Origin: Geomonas anaerohicana
GTDB lineage: Bacteria > Desulfobacterota > Desulfuromonadia > Geobacterales > Geobacteraceae
Assembly (NCBI RefSeq): GCF_016458305.1
Contig: NZ_JAEMHL010000007.1
Location: 1-64,000, forward strand
Length of the DNA: 64,000 nt
Direction of reading: 5' to 3'
A program made the translations under genes and the position numbers. The notes beneath the pieces are model-generated. The model was not told the origin of the DNA. It made no database searches and saw nothing but the letters and a program-made list of their open reading frames with translations. Positions 1 through 8,203 of this stretch are shown in pieces (the stretch's first letter is position 1; each line of letters starts with the position of its first letter).

Positions 1-78
1 GGGGTACATGACACCACTGGAGTATGAACAGAAAACAGCCTAAACTTAGTTGTGTCTATTTTATCGGGGGAAGATTCT

Positions 79-599
79 TGTGAGGAGGACGTGTATAAGA
101 CTAGGACGGGGAGGGCGGGAGGGAGACCTGAAATTATTGATCCGCAGGCTCAGTGCCCAGAACCGATCTGACCAGTTGCAGCAGTTGTAGCGGGTGGAAA
201 GGCTTCCGGAGTGCGTGGACAGCCGGTGGGATTCTTTCATGGAACCCGGTCATGTAGATGACCTTGATGCCGGGTTTGAACTTCTTCATTTCGTGGTAGC
301 TTGATATGCCGTCTCTTTCGGGCATTACGATGTCTGTCACCAACAACTCGATGGCATCTGTATTTTCGATGAACTTTACCAAGGCATCCTGACCATTGCT
401 TGCTGTAATCACTTCGTAGCCGTTGCTGATCAGGAGGTCTCGAAGCACCTCCCTTATTTCCGGTTCATCATCGGCAAGCAGAATGGTCTCACGCGTTTCA
501 CTACATCTCATGCAGGCCTCATAGTTCGTTAAAAAATAATTACCACAGCCACCTTTATACTAGCAGATGGTCAATGAGTGTCTATGGACGATAAACCTC
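79..599 (-). repeat. Response-regulator cassette, copy A
   Basis: Most diverged of three related segments (also 1063-1347 and 5030-5549). They share a receiver gene, a 3' flank containing TGTGAGGAGG followed by GTGTATA-like sequence, and a 5' flank with TTGAC, about 10 nt, GTATA, AGG and then a GAGGT-type end. The similarity was aligned by eye. Confidence 0.6.
134..511 (-). CDS. Single-domain (CheY-like) response regulator, copy A
   Basis: A stand-alone receiver domain of 125 aa with no output domain. The acidic pair is D14-D15, the phosphoacceptor D60 lies in LLVTDIVMP, and the switch residues are T88 (MTG) and K103 (KPF). Such proteins relay phosphate from a histidine kinase to a partner or act by protein contact. 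It lies downstream (on the minus strand) of other two-component genes and is a paralogue of the genes at 5087-5461 and 1114-1260. The start ATG has a weak GAGG-type ribosome site. The cognate kinase cannot be named; the KaiC-linked kinase at 1482-3134 is the nearest intact one. Confidence 0.88.
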   Translation of the reverse strand: MRCSETRETILLADDEPEIREVLRDLLISNGYEVITASNGQDALVKFIENTDAIELLVTDIVMPERDGISSYHEMKKFKPGIKVIYMTGFHERIPPAVHALRKPFHPLQLLQLVRSVLGTEPADQ

Positions 600-741
600 A
601 TCCGTTGCAATGAGTTGTTCGCAACGCCGACCTTCATGGCAGTTTTTAAGCTTAACCCGCCGGCGGAATAGGTCCTTTAATCGCCGACTGTTGTCTGTCC
701 CCATCCCGGTCCTGTCGACACCTATGGCGGGGCGCACTTCT

Positions 742-960
742 TCATTTCTTACCGGTGACAAGGCAAAGCATTACCTCACTCGCGAAATCCACCCTTTCAT
801 AAGGTGCTTCTGTGCAAGTATCAGTTGCAGCTAAATAGAGCCTGCACTTGGTGGACCTGTCGTTGCAGAAATGGCCAAGCATGAAGTCAATCACTTCAGG
901 CGACTCACTTCGCTTTTCTTCAGAGATTGGGCATGAGCTAAAAAGTGTGCACCGGGCCAT
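742..960 (-). CDS. Small cysteine-containing protein of unknown function
   Basis: A 72-aa protein preceded by a strong GGAGG site 7 nt before its ATG, which argues that it is expressed. It has five cysteines (C4, C10, C32, C39, C48), an acidic middle and no membrane segment. I do not recognise the family. It lies between two response-regulator cassettes with no tight operon partner. Metal binding or redox use of the cysteines is speculation. Confidence 0.55.
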   Translation of the reverse strand: MARCTLFSSCPISEEKRSESPEVIDFMLGHFCNDRSTKCRLYLAATDTCTEAPYERVDFASEVMLCLVTGKK

Positions 961-1062
961 GTAGAGACCTCCACGTAAGTAGGTGCCATTATAGTTAGTG
1001 AATTGGGTTTGTAAATATACTTTGATGTGACAGTTTTTAAGAAGCCGACCAGGGTGACCTGG

Positions 1063-1347
1063 CTGGAATGTGAGGAGGAATTGTAGAATCCCAGGAAGGG
1101 GAGGGTGGGAGACTTAAAACCATTGATTGTCCAAAACCGTCCTGATCATGTGGAGCAACTGTATCGGATGGAAGGGTTTCAGAATGATATTGGCATAAGT
1201 TGGTAAGTTTTGTGGGAAGCCGGACATGAAAATTGCCTTGAGGGCTGGGTTGAAACACATACTGGGCCTCATGCTTGGTCTGATGCTTAAATTACCGCCG
1301 CCTGTATACCCGTAAATTAGTCAAAAAGCTATGGACGATTGACCTCC
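1063..1347 (-). repeat. Response-regulator cassette, copy B (internally deleted)
   Basis: Both flanks closely match those of copy C at 5030-5549, including the upstream segment around TTGACTAATTTAC and GTATACAGG. The first two thirds of the receiver gene are missing between them. Confidence 0.6.
1114..1260 (-). pseudogene. Truncated receiver domain (in-frame deletion)
   Basis: An ATG with the same GAGGCC-type upstream sequence as the intact paralogues opens a 48-codon frame. It begins MCFNPALKAIFMSGF and ends with IRTVLDNQWF and a TAA stop. It aligns with residues from about 79 to the end of the receiver at 5087-5461. The acidic pair and the phosphoacceptor aspartate are gone; the S/T switch residue (S13) and the KPF lysine (K28) remain. 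It lies just downstream of the KaiC/histidine kinase pair, where a cognate regulator would be expected. It may be a dead gene, or a mini-protein keeping only the last third of the fold. Confidence 0.7.
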
Positions 1348-1481
1348 AACCGCCGCGAGGAGTTTTGATATAGCTATATAGGCGCTGCGATTGCGAGGCG
1401 TGGGGGGGCGGAATGCTTGTTCTGGTGCCCGACTAGCGGGGGGGAAGGGTGAGGTACAGAATTGGCGGAGAGATGGCCCAG

Positions 1482-3134
1482 TCACACCTCGATCCTGAAT
1501 TCGGCACCGCCTCCGACGTTGCGGACGGAGAGGCGCCCGCCCATGTGTTTCTCGATGATGGCTTTGGCCATGTAAAGGCCGATGCCCGTCCCTTTGTCGG
1601 GCCCCTTGGTGGTGAAGTACGGGTCGAAGATCCTCTCCATCAGGTCCTCGGGAATGCCGCCTGCATTGTCGGTTATGGTTGTCACGGCCTTGCCGTTTTC
1701 CCTGAAGATGCGGATGGCGATCGCCGGCTCTCTCACGTTTCGCTCCAAGAGAGCGTCCTTGGCATTCATGAGGAGGTTGAGCAGCACCTGGGAAAACTCG
1801 TTGGGGAAACCTTCGACAGCGGTATCATCCTGCGGGATGACCGATACGGCCACATTGGCGTGCCGGAAACTCGCGTCGACAAGCTTGATGGTTTTGGCAA
1901 GTATGTCCTGTACCGAGAAGGGGACCTTTTGCTTGTCGGGCTTGAAGAAGCTGGTGAAGTCGTCGATGGTGTGCGACATCTGCCTGATCACCCGCATCGC
2001 CTGCGCAGTGCTGGTGTTGAAGACCTCGTCGTGGAGCTGGCCCATTTTGTAGAGCGTGTAGGTTTCCTGAACGATCAGAGCCAGCGCATTCAATGGCTGC
2101 CGCCATTGGTGCGCGATGTAGCCGATCATCTCGCCCATGGCCGCCATCCGGCTTTGCTGCATGAGCTGCTGCTCCTTGGCGCGCAGCTCTTCGGCACCGC
2201 GCAAACGCTCCTCGGTTTCGCTGCGCAGGCTCTGCAGCGCCCGAGTCAGCTCCTCCGTCCTTTCCTGGACCCGCACCTCGAGTTCGTCCTTCGCTTGGCG
2301 TAGTTCCGATTCGGTACGTTTCCGATCGGTTATGTCGTTGCAAAGGATGGCAACCTGCCGGTTTTCCGGCGGGCCGAAACGAAAGGCGTACACATCGAAC
2401 CAGCGGTCCTGCTTTTGGGCCGGTCGCTCGAAACGCAGGGGCTCGCCGGTCTCGATTATGCGTCCGTATATTTCGAACCAGTACTCTTCCTGCCCTGGGG
2501 CCAACTCCCGGATGGTTTTGCCTTCGACATGCCTGAGCCCGGTCTGCTTTTCGAAGGAGGGACTGGTTTCCAGGAAACGGTAGTCGAGCGGTTTGCCGGT
2601 TTCATCATAGAGCATTTCGATGATGCAGAACCCCTCGTCGATGGAGACGAACAGCGTGTGGTAGCGCGTCTTTGCTTCCTCCAGAGCCTGCAACTGGTCC
2701 CGCACCAGGTACTGCCGCCGACGGCTGCGCAGTGCGGAACGGATGATTGCCACCAGGGTGTTCACCCGCACCGGCCGTTCTACGAGGGTCACGTCGCCTG
2801 GCAGCAGCAGCGCATCACGGGCCGTCTGGGTTTCGGGGCCCGGGCGCAAGAGCACGATGATCGGCAGCTCAGACCAGGCCGGGGGTGCTCCCCCGCTCAG
2901 GGCGCCTACCAGGCACTGCTTCGTGGCGGAGGAGAGGGCTTCCTCCTCGATCAGCAGCGCTCCGGCCCCCTTGCCGATTTCCGCGCAGAGCTCTGCCTGG
3001 GTCGCGCACATCTTGTAGGCCACATTTATCCGCTCCAGCACCCGGGGCATCGACCAGGCATCCCGTCCCTCCGGCAGGAGCATGAGCACCCGCTCTTCCA
3101 GGAGGCCGTGTGTCCCTTCCTCGCTAGACGGCAA
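1482..3134 (-). CDS. PAS-domain sensor histidine kinase
   Basis: A 550-aa soluble kinase without membrane segments. Residues 1-140 look like a degenerate receiver or KaiC-partner domain and lack the usual DD and D residues. A PAS domain spans about 155-270, followed by a coiled coil (275-325), a HisKA region with H342 in [11 protein letters not shown], and a HATPase domain (N-box near 453-460, DNAGG at 489, GTGIGL at 515). The H-box belongs to the HWRQPLN subgroup often seen in deltaproteobacteria. Its ATG overlaps the end of the KaiC-like gene by 11 nt, so the two are probably translationally coupled. It likely autophosphorylates and passes phosphate to receiver proteins such as those nearby. 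Confidence 0.92.
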   Translation of the reverse strand: MPSSEEGTHGLLEERVLMLLPEGRDAWSMPRVLERINVAYKMCATQAELCAEIGKGAGALLIEEEALSSATKQCLVGALSGGAPPAWSELPIIVLLRPGPETQTARDALLLPGDVTLVERPVRVNTLVAIIRSALRSRRRQYLVRDQLQALEEAKTRYHTLFVSIDEGFCIIEMLYDETGKPLDYRFLETSPSFEKQTGLRHVEGKTIRELAPGQEEYWFEIYGRIIETGEPLRFERPAQKQDRWFDVYAFRFGPPENRQVAILCNDITDRKRTESELRQAKDELEVRVQERTEELTRALQSLRSETEERLRGAEELRAKEQQLMQQSRMAAMGEMIGYIAHQWRQPLNALALIVQETYTLYKMGQLHDEVFNTSTAQAMRVIRQMSHTIDDFTSFFKPDKQKVPFSVQDILAKTIKLVDASFRHANVAVSVIPQDDTAVEGFPNEFSQVLLNLLMNAKDALLERNVREPAIAIRIFRENGKAVTTITDNAGGIPEDLMERIFDPYFTTKGPDKGTGIGLYMAKAIIEKHMGGRLSVRNVGGGAEFRIEV

Positions 3135-4596
3135 GGATGGGGACCCCCGTCAGCACCCCCTGCATCTCCACCAGCGGCTCACCAATGGAAAGCCCTTTGC
3201 CACTGATGCTGAGTTCCCGTATGGTTTTCTCGTGGTCGTATCCCCTCTTCTTGACCACCGAGATGGCTCGCCTGACCTCTCCCCGGTGCTCGAAGAAGCG
3301 CAGCAGCAAGATGGTATCGGCGAGATAGCTGACACCCTTCAACTCGGGCGGCTCCTTGCCGAAGAACCCCTCCTGTTCCACGATCAGTAGCGTAGTGACT
3401 CCCATGTGCGACAGGTAGGTCAATAGCTCGTGAAGATGGATCGCCAGGTATCCCTGGTCGGGCATGGAGTTGGCGTAGCCGCTCAGCGTGTCAATCACCA
3501 GAATGCGGGCATCCCGCTCCTCTACCTCCTGGCGCAGTTTCGCGGAGAACTCCCCAATGGAGAATTCGGCAATGTCGACATGGCTGAGCGCAATGACACC
3601 TTTGTCGACCAGTTCCCCCACGGCAAGCTCATTTTCATCGGCCCGTTCCCGATACGACTCCGCCGTCTCGTCGAAGAGGTACACTGCAACGTGCTCGGAG
3701 TTTTTCGCGGCGGCAACTACATACTGGCTTGCCACAGTCGTTTTCCCTGTGCCGGAAGACCCTATGATGGCAACGACGCTCCCCCTGTTCACCCCTCCGC
3801 CGAAGAGGAGGTCCAGCTGTGCGTTGCCGCTGGAAATGAGTCCTTGTTGCGGAGGCCTTCTGTGCTCGCCGGCGATCAGGGTGGGGAAAACGCGGATCCC
3901 ACCTGTCACGATCCGGAAGTCGTGCCAGCCGCTGCGGTAGGCTCTGCCCCGTATTTTCAGCACGAGAAGCCTGCGGCGTGTAGGGCCGAATCCCAGCACC
4001 AACTGTTCGAGGTAGATGACCCCGTGGCAGATGGTCTCCAGGTGCATATCGACGTCTGTCCGCTCCACAGTGACGTTGTAGGTAAGAAGGACGGTGGAAC
4101 CACCCCCCTCCAATTCCTGCCGCAGGGACAGGACCAGCCGGCGGTACATGATGTAGTCTTCGGTGAGAAGGCGCAGGTCCGACAGCGAATCGATTACCAG
4201 TCGCTTTGGCTTCACGCGCTGGATTTCGGTCACTAAATCCTTCAGCACTGCTGCCGGCTCCGTTTCGGCCGAATGGAAAATCCTCTGCTCCGGACCCTGG
4301 AGGATATCCTCCGTTATTTTTGCGGCATACATGGCGAAAAATGCCGGATCGAGATTTATGTCCCCCACCTTCGCCAAGGCGACCAGTTCCTCTCCGGCGC
4401 CTCCGACCGTGATATAGAGGCACTGTTCCCCCCTCCTGATACCTTCGGCAATGAATTGGAGAGAGAAGGTGGTCTTCCCGGTGCCGGGAGCACCAGAAAG
4501 GAGGTGCATCTTGCCGGCGGTTAGCCCCCCGTGCAGAATATCGTCGAAGCCCGCGACGCCGGTTGAGACCACCTCAGAGGAGGTTTTTTCTTCCAT
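3124..4596 (-). CDS. KaiC-like double RecA-domain ATPase
   Basis: A 490-aa protein with two RecA/KaiC domains. The Walker A motifs are GAPGTGKTT (residues 35-43) and GSSGTGKTT (279-287), and the Walker B-like strands are RLVIDSLSD and RILVIDTLS. The ATG at 4596 is preferred over an in-frame TTG at 4638 because GAGGAG lies 6 nt before it. KaiC is the cyanobacterial clock ATPase; homologues outside cyanobacteria usually lack KaiA and KaiB and often sit beside histidine kinases. The same holds here: the kinase at 1482-3134 overlaps this gene and no kaiA or kaiB is seen. A role as an ATP-driven timer or sensory partner of the kinase is inference. The first domain has GGAGEE where clock KaiC has its catalytic acidic pair. 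Confidence 0.9.
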   Translation of the reverse strand: MEEKTSSEVVSTGVAGFDDILHGGLTAGKMHLLSGAPGTGKTTFSLQFIAEGIRRGEQCLYITVGGAGEELVALAKVGDINLDPAFFAMYAAKITEDILQGPEQRIFHSAETEPAAVLKDLVTEIQRVKPKRLVIDSLSDLRLLTEDYIMYRRLVLSLRQELEGGGSTVLLTYNVTVERTDVDMHLETICHGVIYLEQLVLGFGPTRRRLLVLKIRGRAYRSGWHDFRIVTGGIRVFPTLIAGEHRRPPQQGLISSGNAQLDLLFGGGVNRGSVVAIIGSSGTGKTTVASQYVVAAAKNSEHVAVYLFDETAESYRERADENELAVGELVDKGVIALSHVDIAEFSIGEFSAKLRQEVEERDARILVIDTLSGYANSMPDQGYLAIHLHELLTYLSHMGVTTLLIVEQEGFFGKEPPELKGVSYLADTILLLRFFEHRGEVRRAISVVKKRGYDHEKTIRELSISGKGLSIGEPLVEMQGVLTGVPILAV

Positions 4597-4946
4597 GCTG
4601 TGCTCCTCGTGCTGCACCCGATAAAGTTCGAAGGACAAAGCCAGGTGTCACTGCGGCATGCCAGTGAATCCAACGCAGGTCACAGTCGGTTGTCATTATA
4701 AAAAATTAAATTAAATTGGCAACTCCCCTCGTGGCGCACTCTCCGGCGGCGATCTCATTTTTGGGTACAGTTGCGCTGAAGGAAGTAACCCTAAAGCGGA
4801 CAGATTTCGCGCTCTACAACACCGCTACTTTGCGAGCGGGAACCATTCGAGCGGATCAGGCAGGCGTCGCGTATGGTCGTAGCTAGAGGGGGGGCTGCCT
4901 GATTTCATCGGGGATTCTTCGCGTTTGATGTGGTGACAGAGAGTAG
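4597..4946. other. Intergenic stretch upstream of the KaiC-like gene
   Basis: No convincing gene is seen. An AT-rich patch at about 4695-4720 could hold the minus-strand promoter of the KaiC/kinase pair, but no clear -35/-10 pair was found. Confidence 0.4.
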
Positions 4947-5084
4947 CCCGTCACCTGCTCCCGGTGCCGCCGGCAGTTGACGGATGGCGAGCGGTACATC
5001 CTAGACGAGGATTACCAGGACATCTGCCCGGAATGTGAGGAGGAGGTGTATAGGACTGGTGAAGGGGTAGGGCGGAAGACGTGA
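4947..5084 (+). pseudogene. Zinc-ribbon ORF remnant convergent with response regulator C
   Basis: An open frame of 45 codons reads CSRC, about 17 residues, then DICPECEEEVYRTG, i.e. a CxxC/CxxC zinc-ribbon pattern. It ends at TGA (5082-5084), next to the stop of the facing receiver gene. It has no good start: an in-frame TAG lies at 4944-4946, so the N-terminus is lost or frameshifted. The same CEE(E/D)-VY end can be read at the corresponding place in copy A (about 79-100) and, cut by a stop, in copy B (about 1063-1085). Confidence 0.5.
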
Positions 5085-5549
5085 AACTATAGATCCAAAA
5101 GCTTGTTGTCCAAAACCGTCCTGATCATGTGGAGTAACTGTACTGGAGGGAAGGGTTTTAAAAGAATGTGGACATAGGGGGGGAGGTTTTCAACCATGCC
5201 GGTCATGAAAATGACCTTGATCGGGGTGATCTTCTTCATTTCCTTGTAGGTTTCAACGCCGCTCATGCCGGGCATGACGATGTCGGTCAGAAATAAATCA
5301 AATACAGTAGGATTCTCCGTGAACGTTTCCAGCGCCTCCTGACCATCGGCTGCCGTAATGACTTTATAGCCTTGGCTAGTAAGAATAGTATGTAGTGTAT
5401 CCCTAACCAGTTGCTCGTCGTCAGCAAGTAAAATAGTTTCTACTTTTTCTGCACCGCTCATACAGGGGCCTCGTGGCTGAGTGAAAACTCAAATCCTTCT
5501 TGGCCTGTATACCAGTAAATCAGTCAAAAAGATATGGATGATTGACCTC
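5030..5549 (-). repeat. Response-regulator cassette, copy C (intact)
   Basis: Third and complete member of the duplicated segment. Copies B and C share almost identical sequence upstream of the gene. Confidence 0.6.
5087..5461 (-). CDS. Single-domain (CheY-like) response regulator, copy C
   Basis: A 124-aa stand-alone receiver. The acidic pair is D14-D15, the phosphoacceptor is D60 in LFLTDIVMP, and T87 and K102 are the switch residues. The start has GAGGC about 7 nt upstream. It is the closest relative of the deleted copy at 1114-1260. A wrecked histidine kinase lies just upstream in the same direction (5633-5880), so its original partner may be lost. It could instead serve the KaiC-linked kinase, which lost its own neighbouring regulator. 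Confidence 0.9.
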   Translation of the reverse strand: MSGAEKVETILLADDEQLVRDTLHTILTSQGYKVITAADGQEALETFTENPTVFDLFLTDIVMPGMSGVETYKEMKKITPIKVIFMTGMVENLPPYVHILLKPFPPVQLLHMIRTVLDNKLLDL

Positions 5550-5632
5550 ATGACTTTCGGTGCCTGAGCATGCCGGCACTTTTACCGGGCGACGAACTGC
5601 GGCAGCGCATCGAGCAGCCGGGCGAGTTCATG

Positions 5633-5880
5633 CTACGGCAAGGTGAAGTAGAAGGCAGCTCCTTGGTCTTTCTTCGATTCCGCCCAGATCCTGCCGCCGT
5701 GACGGTCGATGATCCGCTTGACGGTGGCAAGCCCGATGCCGTTGCCCTGGTACTCCTGACCGAACAGGCGCTGAAAGGGATTGAACAACTGGTCGCTGTA
5801 TTGCATCTCGAACCGGACGCCGTTGGAGGTCATCTATCAGATTCCCCATGTGGCTACTGGCCAACCTGGTCTCCAACAAA
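5633..5880 (-). pseudogene. Histidine kinase remnant
   Basis: The 3' part encodes the end of a HATPase domain: [20 protein letters not shown], then [15 protein letters not shown] and a TAG stop. Just upstream, in a slightly different reading context, is HMGNLIDD, typical of the end of a HisKA domain. The N-box and G1 region between them, and everything N-terminal, are missing. This is a kinase gene with a large internal deletion and loss of its 5' end. Confidence 0.75.
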
Positions 5881-6003
5881 GCATGCTACACGCAGCATCT
5901 CGGGGTCAAAAAGCAGCAGACTATATCCTCAACATGAAGGAAGTTGGAAAGGATCAAATAGCTGATGACTCTGCAGAGTTGTAATTCCCACCCTTAACTC
6001 ACA

Positions 6004-6303
6004 TCAATTGACTATTTCCCCTAATATCTCCACCAGCTTAGTTGCCCTTTCTATCATTCTATCTGCAAATAATTTCTCATGACTTATTCTGTATGTAAAT
6101 TCCTTCGAAGACATAGCAATACCATTATTCAATAAAAAATCATAATAGCTATTCTCGTCTTCCTCTGGAATGACTATCACTATTCTTTGTGCAGTGTCGT
6201 AATCACTAAAGTGTGGGTTAAGTATAAGGCAATTAGGGTACTTGATATGGACAACCCCAATATCTCTTGGCCGTATGTTTAAAATGTCAACGATAGTCCC
6301 CAT
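6004..6303 (-). CDS. Hypothetical protein
   Basis: A 99-aa soluble protein of unknown family. The ATG at 6303 is preferred over a GTG at 6312 because GGAGG lies 8 nt before it. The codons are AT-rich compared with the core genes of this window, which suggests recent acquisition. It carries a mixed alpha/beta pattern with IVIVIPEEDENSYYDFLLNN in the middle. No neighbour suggests a role. Confidence 0.6.
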   Translation of the reverse strand: MGTIVDILNIRPRDIGVVHIKYPNCLILNPHFSDYDTAQRIVIVIPEEDENSYYDFLLNNGIAMSSKEFTYRISHEKLFADRMIERATKLVEILGEIVN

Positions 6304-6558
6304 GCAGTTCACCTCCGTTAGATGGACAAATTAACTACTGGGAGATAGGGCGGAATGTGCTGTGTAGATCAGGTCAGGGAGGAAGAAGGGGGCTTGTGCT
6401 ACGATGATTCCCAGTGGTGGCAGGTACAGGCCCGCTAAATGACCTGACAGAGCAGCGTGATCCCTGCTCCATGGTGGCAGCTATATGTCGTATATGTATA
6501 TCGAGTGCAGGCAATGGAAAGGTAGCACAGCTGCGTTGTTATTTAACCACAAGTTTAT

Positions 6559-6852
6559 GTGAAGGCAAGGGGCCAGACCATCAAGAGGAAGCACAAGGGG
6601 AACAACTACCACCTGTACGCCGGGACCAAGGACACCCTCTACATCTACAGTGAGAGCGTTGCCCTGTATGTCCTGGCTATCAACAGAGAGCAAGGGCGCA
6701 TCGGCCTCAACGCCTACATGTCGCCAGGGCCCTTCCCTATCAACAGCTTTTACATGCATTCCTCCAAGGAGATCAAGGACCTATTCGGCCCGCACTGGGA
6801 GCACGAACCATCTATAGACAATATGATGAAACTAATGGACTACCTGATGTGA
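6559..6852 (+). CDS. Hypothetical protein
   Basis: A 97-aa protein of unknown family, with a likely GTG start. The sequence is basic at the N-terminus and has a beta-rich middle (YHLYAGTKDTLYIYSE, VALYVLAIN). It converges on the response regulator at 6840-7238 and overlaps its end by 13 nt, so the two 3' ends are interlocked. No upstream Shine-Dalgarno site is obvious, so expression is less certain. Confidence 0.5.
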   Translation: MKARGQTIKRKHKGNNYHLYAGTKDTLYIYSESVALYVLAINREQGRIGLNAYMSPGPFPINSFYMHSSKEIKDLFGPHWEHEPSIDNMMKLMDYLM

Positions 6853-7238
6853 AAAGAGGGTGGTTTCTCGCCTAGGATTGAGCGAATTGCTTGAAGGATA
6901 TCAATAGGAGAGAAGGGCTTTATGAGGATACTAACGCCTTCGGGAAGCGGGCGCTCTGGGACATATCCGCTCATGTAGAGGACTTTAATAGAAGGGTCTA
7001 TGGTGCTTATGATCTTATAGCTTGAGATACCGTCCATTCGAGGCATGACGATGTCAGTTACAACCAAACTGATACTCTGCTGATTTTGCTTAAACTTTTC
7101 TAGTGCATCCTGTCCATCAATCGCCTGTATCACATTGTAGCCTTGACGAACCAGGAGGTCATGAAGCATCGCCCGTAATTGGGCCTCGTCATCAACAAGA
7201 AGTATTGTTGTAGAGCAAGCAGGTTCGTCCTGTCTCAT
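6840..7238 (-). CDS. Single-domain (CheY-like) response regulator
   Basis: A 132-aa stand-alone receiver. The acidic pair is at residues 16-17, phosphoacceptor D62 lies in LVVTDIVMP, and S90 and K107 are the switch residues. The ATG at 7238 has GAGG about 7 nt upstream; a longer frame reaching 7334 has no such site. It is a more distant relative of copies A and C and lacks their shared flanks. Confidence 0.88.
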   Translation of the reverse strand: MRQDEPACSTTILLVDDEAQLRAMLHDLLVRQGYNVIQAIDGQDALEKFKQNQQSISLVVTDIVMPRMDGISSYKIISTIDPSIKVLYMSGYVPERPLPEGVSILIKPFSPIDILQAIRSILGEKPPSFHIR

Positions 7239-7755
7239 AATAACCTCATTGTTGAGTTGAAGGATGCTCAGATTGTCCGCCGTAGGTAAGTTAGTAACAC
7301 GGGGTAAAAAGCGGTAGGCAGTCCCCCCCATCACCTCCCATTCATAACATTCACTTGCTAGAAATCAGTTTGCAGTCTGCTCATAGGCCGCAGTTTGTAA
7401 ACTGTTGTCACTGCTTTAATTATTGCATTTTAAATCTATAGGTGTCAACACCTTTCCACTGCGCCTGTGGATAATCCTCTAAAAACTGTGGATAAATGTT
7501 TTAGTTGTAACGTAAGAATAGGCACTTTTACAGCTTGCACATTTTCTGTACATCTTTCTAAGTGGGTGTAATTGCATGTCAATATTTATCTACTGTAGAA
7601 GCAGCTGGGGACGCTGTATGCGGTTTCTATTATTAATCAGTAACAAATGCAAGGAGGTGGATAAGTGACTAGAATCATACAGTGAAAGGATGAGAAGCTA
7701 AGGGCAGTATTTCAAGTTGTTAGCATTGAACATTAAAACTATTGGAGGAACGATA
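7239..7755. other. AT-rich gene-poor stretch with DnaA-box-like sites
   Basis: No gene is seen. It contains two exact TGTGGATAA sites (7466-7474 and 7487-7495, 21 nt apart), an AT-rich patch at about 7412-7440, and AAGGAGG at about 7650 followed by a six-codon frame from a GTG. It may be a remnant of acquired DNA. Confidence 0.45.
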
Positions 7756-7845
7756 ATGACCATCGATACCCTGTTTGGCCCAGAAGAAATTCCAGCACCC
7801 AAGCCACGTACCATCAAGCTCAAGATCATCAAGGCCGTCCAGACA
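7756..7845 (+). pseudogene. 5' fragment of an unidentified gene cut by an IS remnant
   Basis: A good GGAGG site 7 nt before an ATG starts MTIDTLFGPEEIPAPKPRTI. After about 30 codons the frame runs into reverse-strand transposase sequence and becomes low-complexity Arg/Cys-rich translation that ends at 7980. This reads as a real gene start truncated by an insertion event. The original product is not recognised. Confidence 0.55.
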
Positions 7846-8046
7846 ACCTGTCCGCTGGCGCGATGTAGACGATGGCGCTGTGCAAATGGGCGTCGTTGTA
7901 GTGCTCGATGTATTCGCCAGCGACCCTACGCGCATCCTCCAGAGAAAGTGGCGTCTTGGGAAGGATGCACTCCCCTTTGATGGTCTGATGGAAACGCTCC
8001 GGCTTTCCATTCGACTGTGGGGGCTACCCTTGTTTCGTACCAACCT
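7836..8046 (-). mobile_element. IS3-type transposase remnant (rve C-terminus)
   Basis: The minus strand reads PPQSNGKPERFHQTIKGEC, then LSLEDARRVAGEYIEHYND and LHSAIVYIAPADRLSGR. This is the end of an IS3-family integrase-core transposase. A TAG interrupts the frame just before PPQSNG, and neither the N-terminal half nor terminal inverted repeats could be found, so it is a dead fragment. Confidence 0.8.
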
Positions 8047-8203
8047 CGTAACCTGATCGCAAGCTACCTCGACTTCTTGGTTTAATTTTAACAACAATCA
8101 CATTAAAATAATTGCATTGTTGTTGGGCGTTGTTTACAGTGTGCGCCCATTTAGCGGCGGTTATGCTGCGACTACAGGCCCTTCGGGCAAAAAAGGAGGA
8201 TCA

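Noticed and set aside
5033-5545. The TTGAC...GTATA motif as a sigma-70 promoter
   Set aside because: The spacing of about 10 nt is far too short for -35/-10 elements; its conservation may simply reflect duplication.
7400-7670. Chromosomal oriC
   Set aside because: Only two exact DnaA boxes and none of the usual neighbours (dnaA, dnaN, gidA); kept as a finding only.
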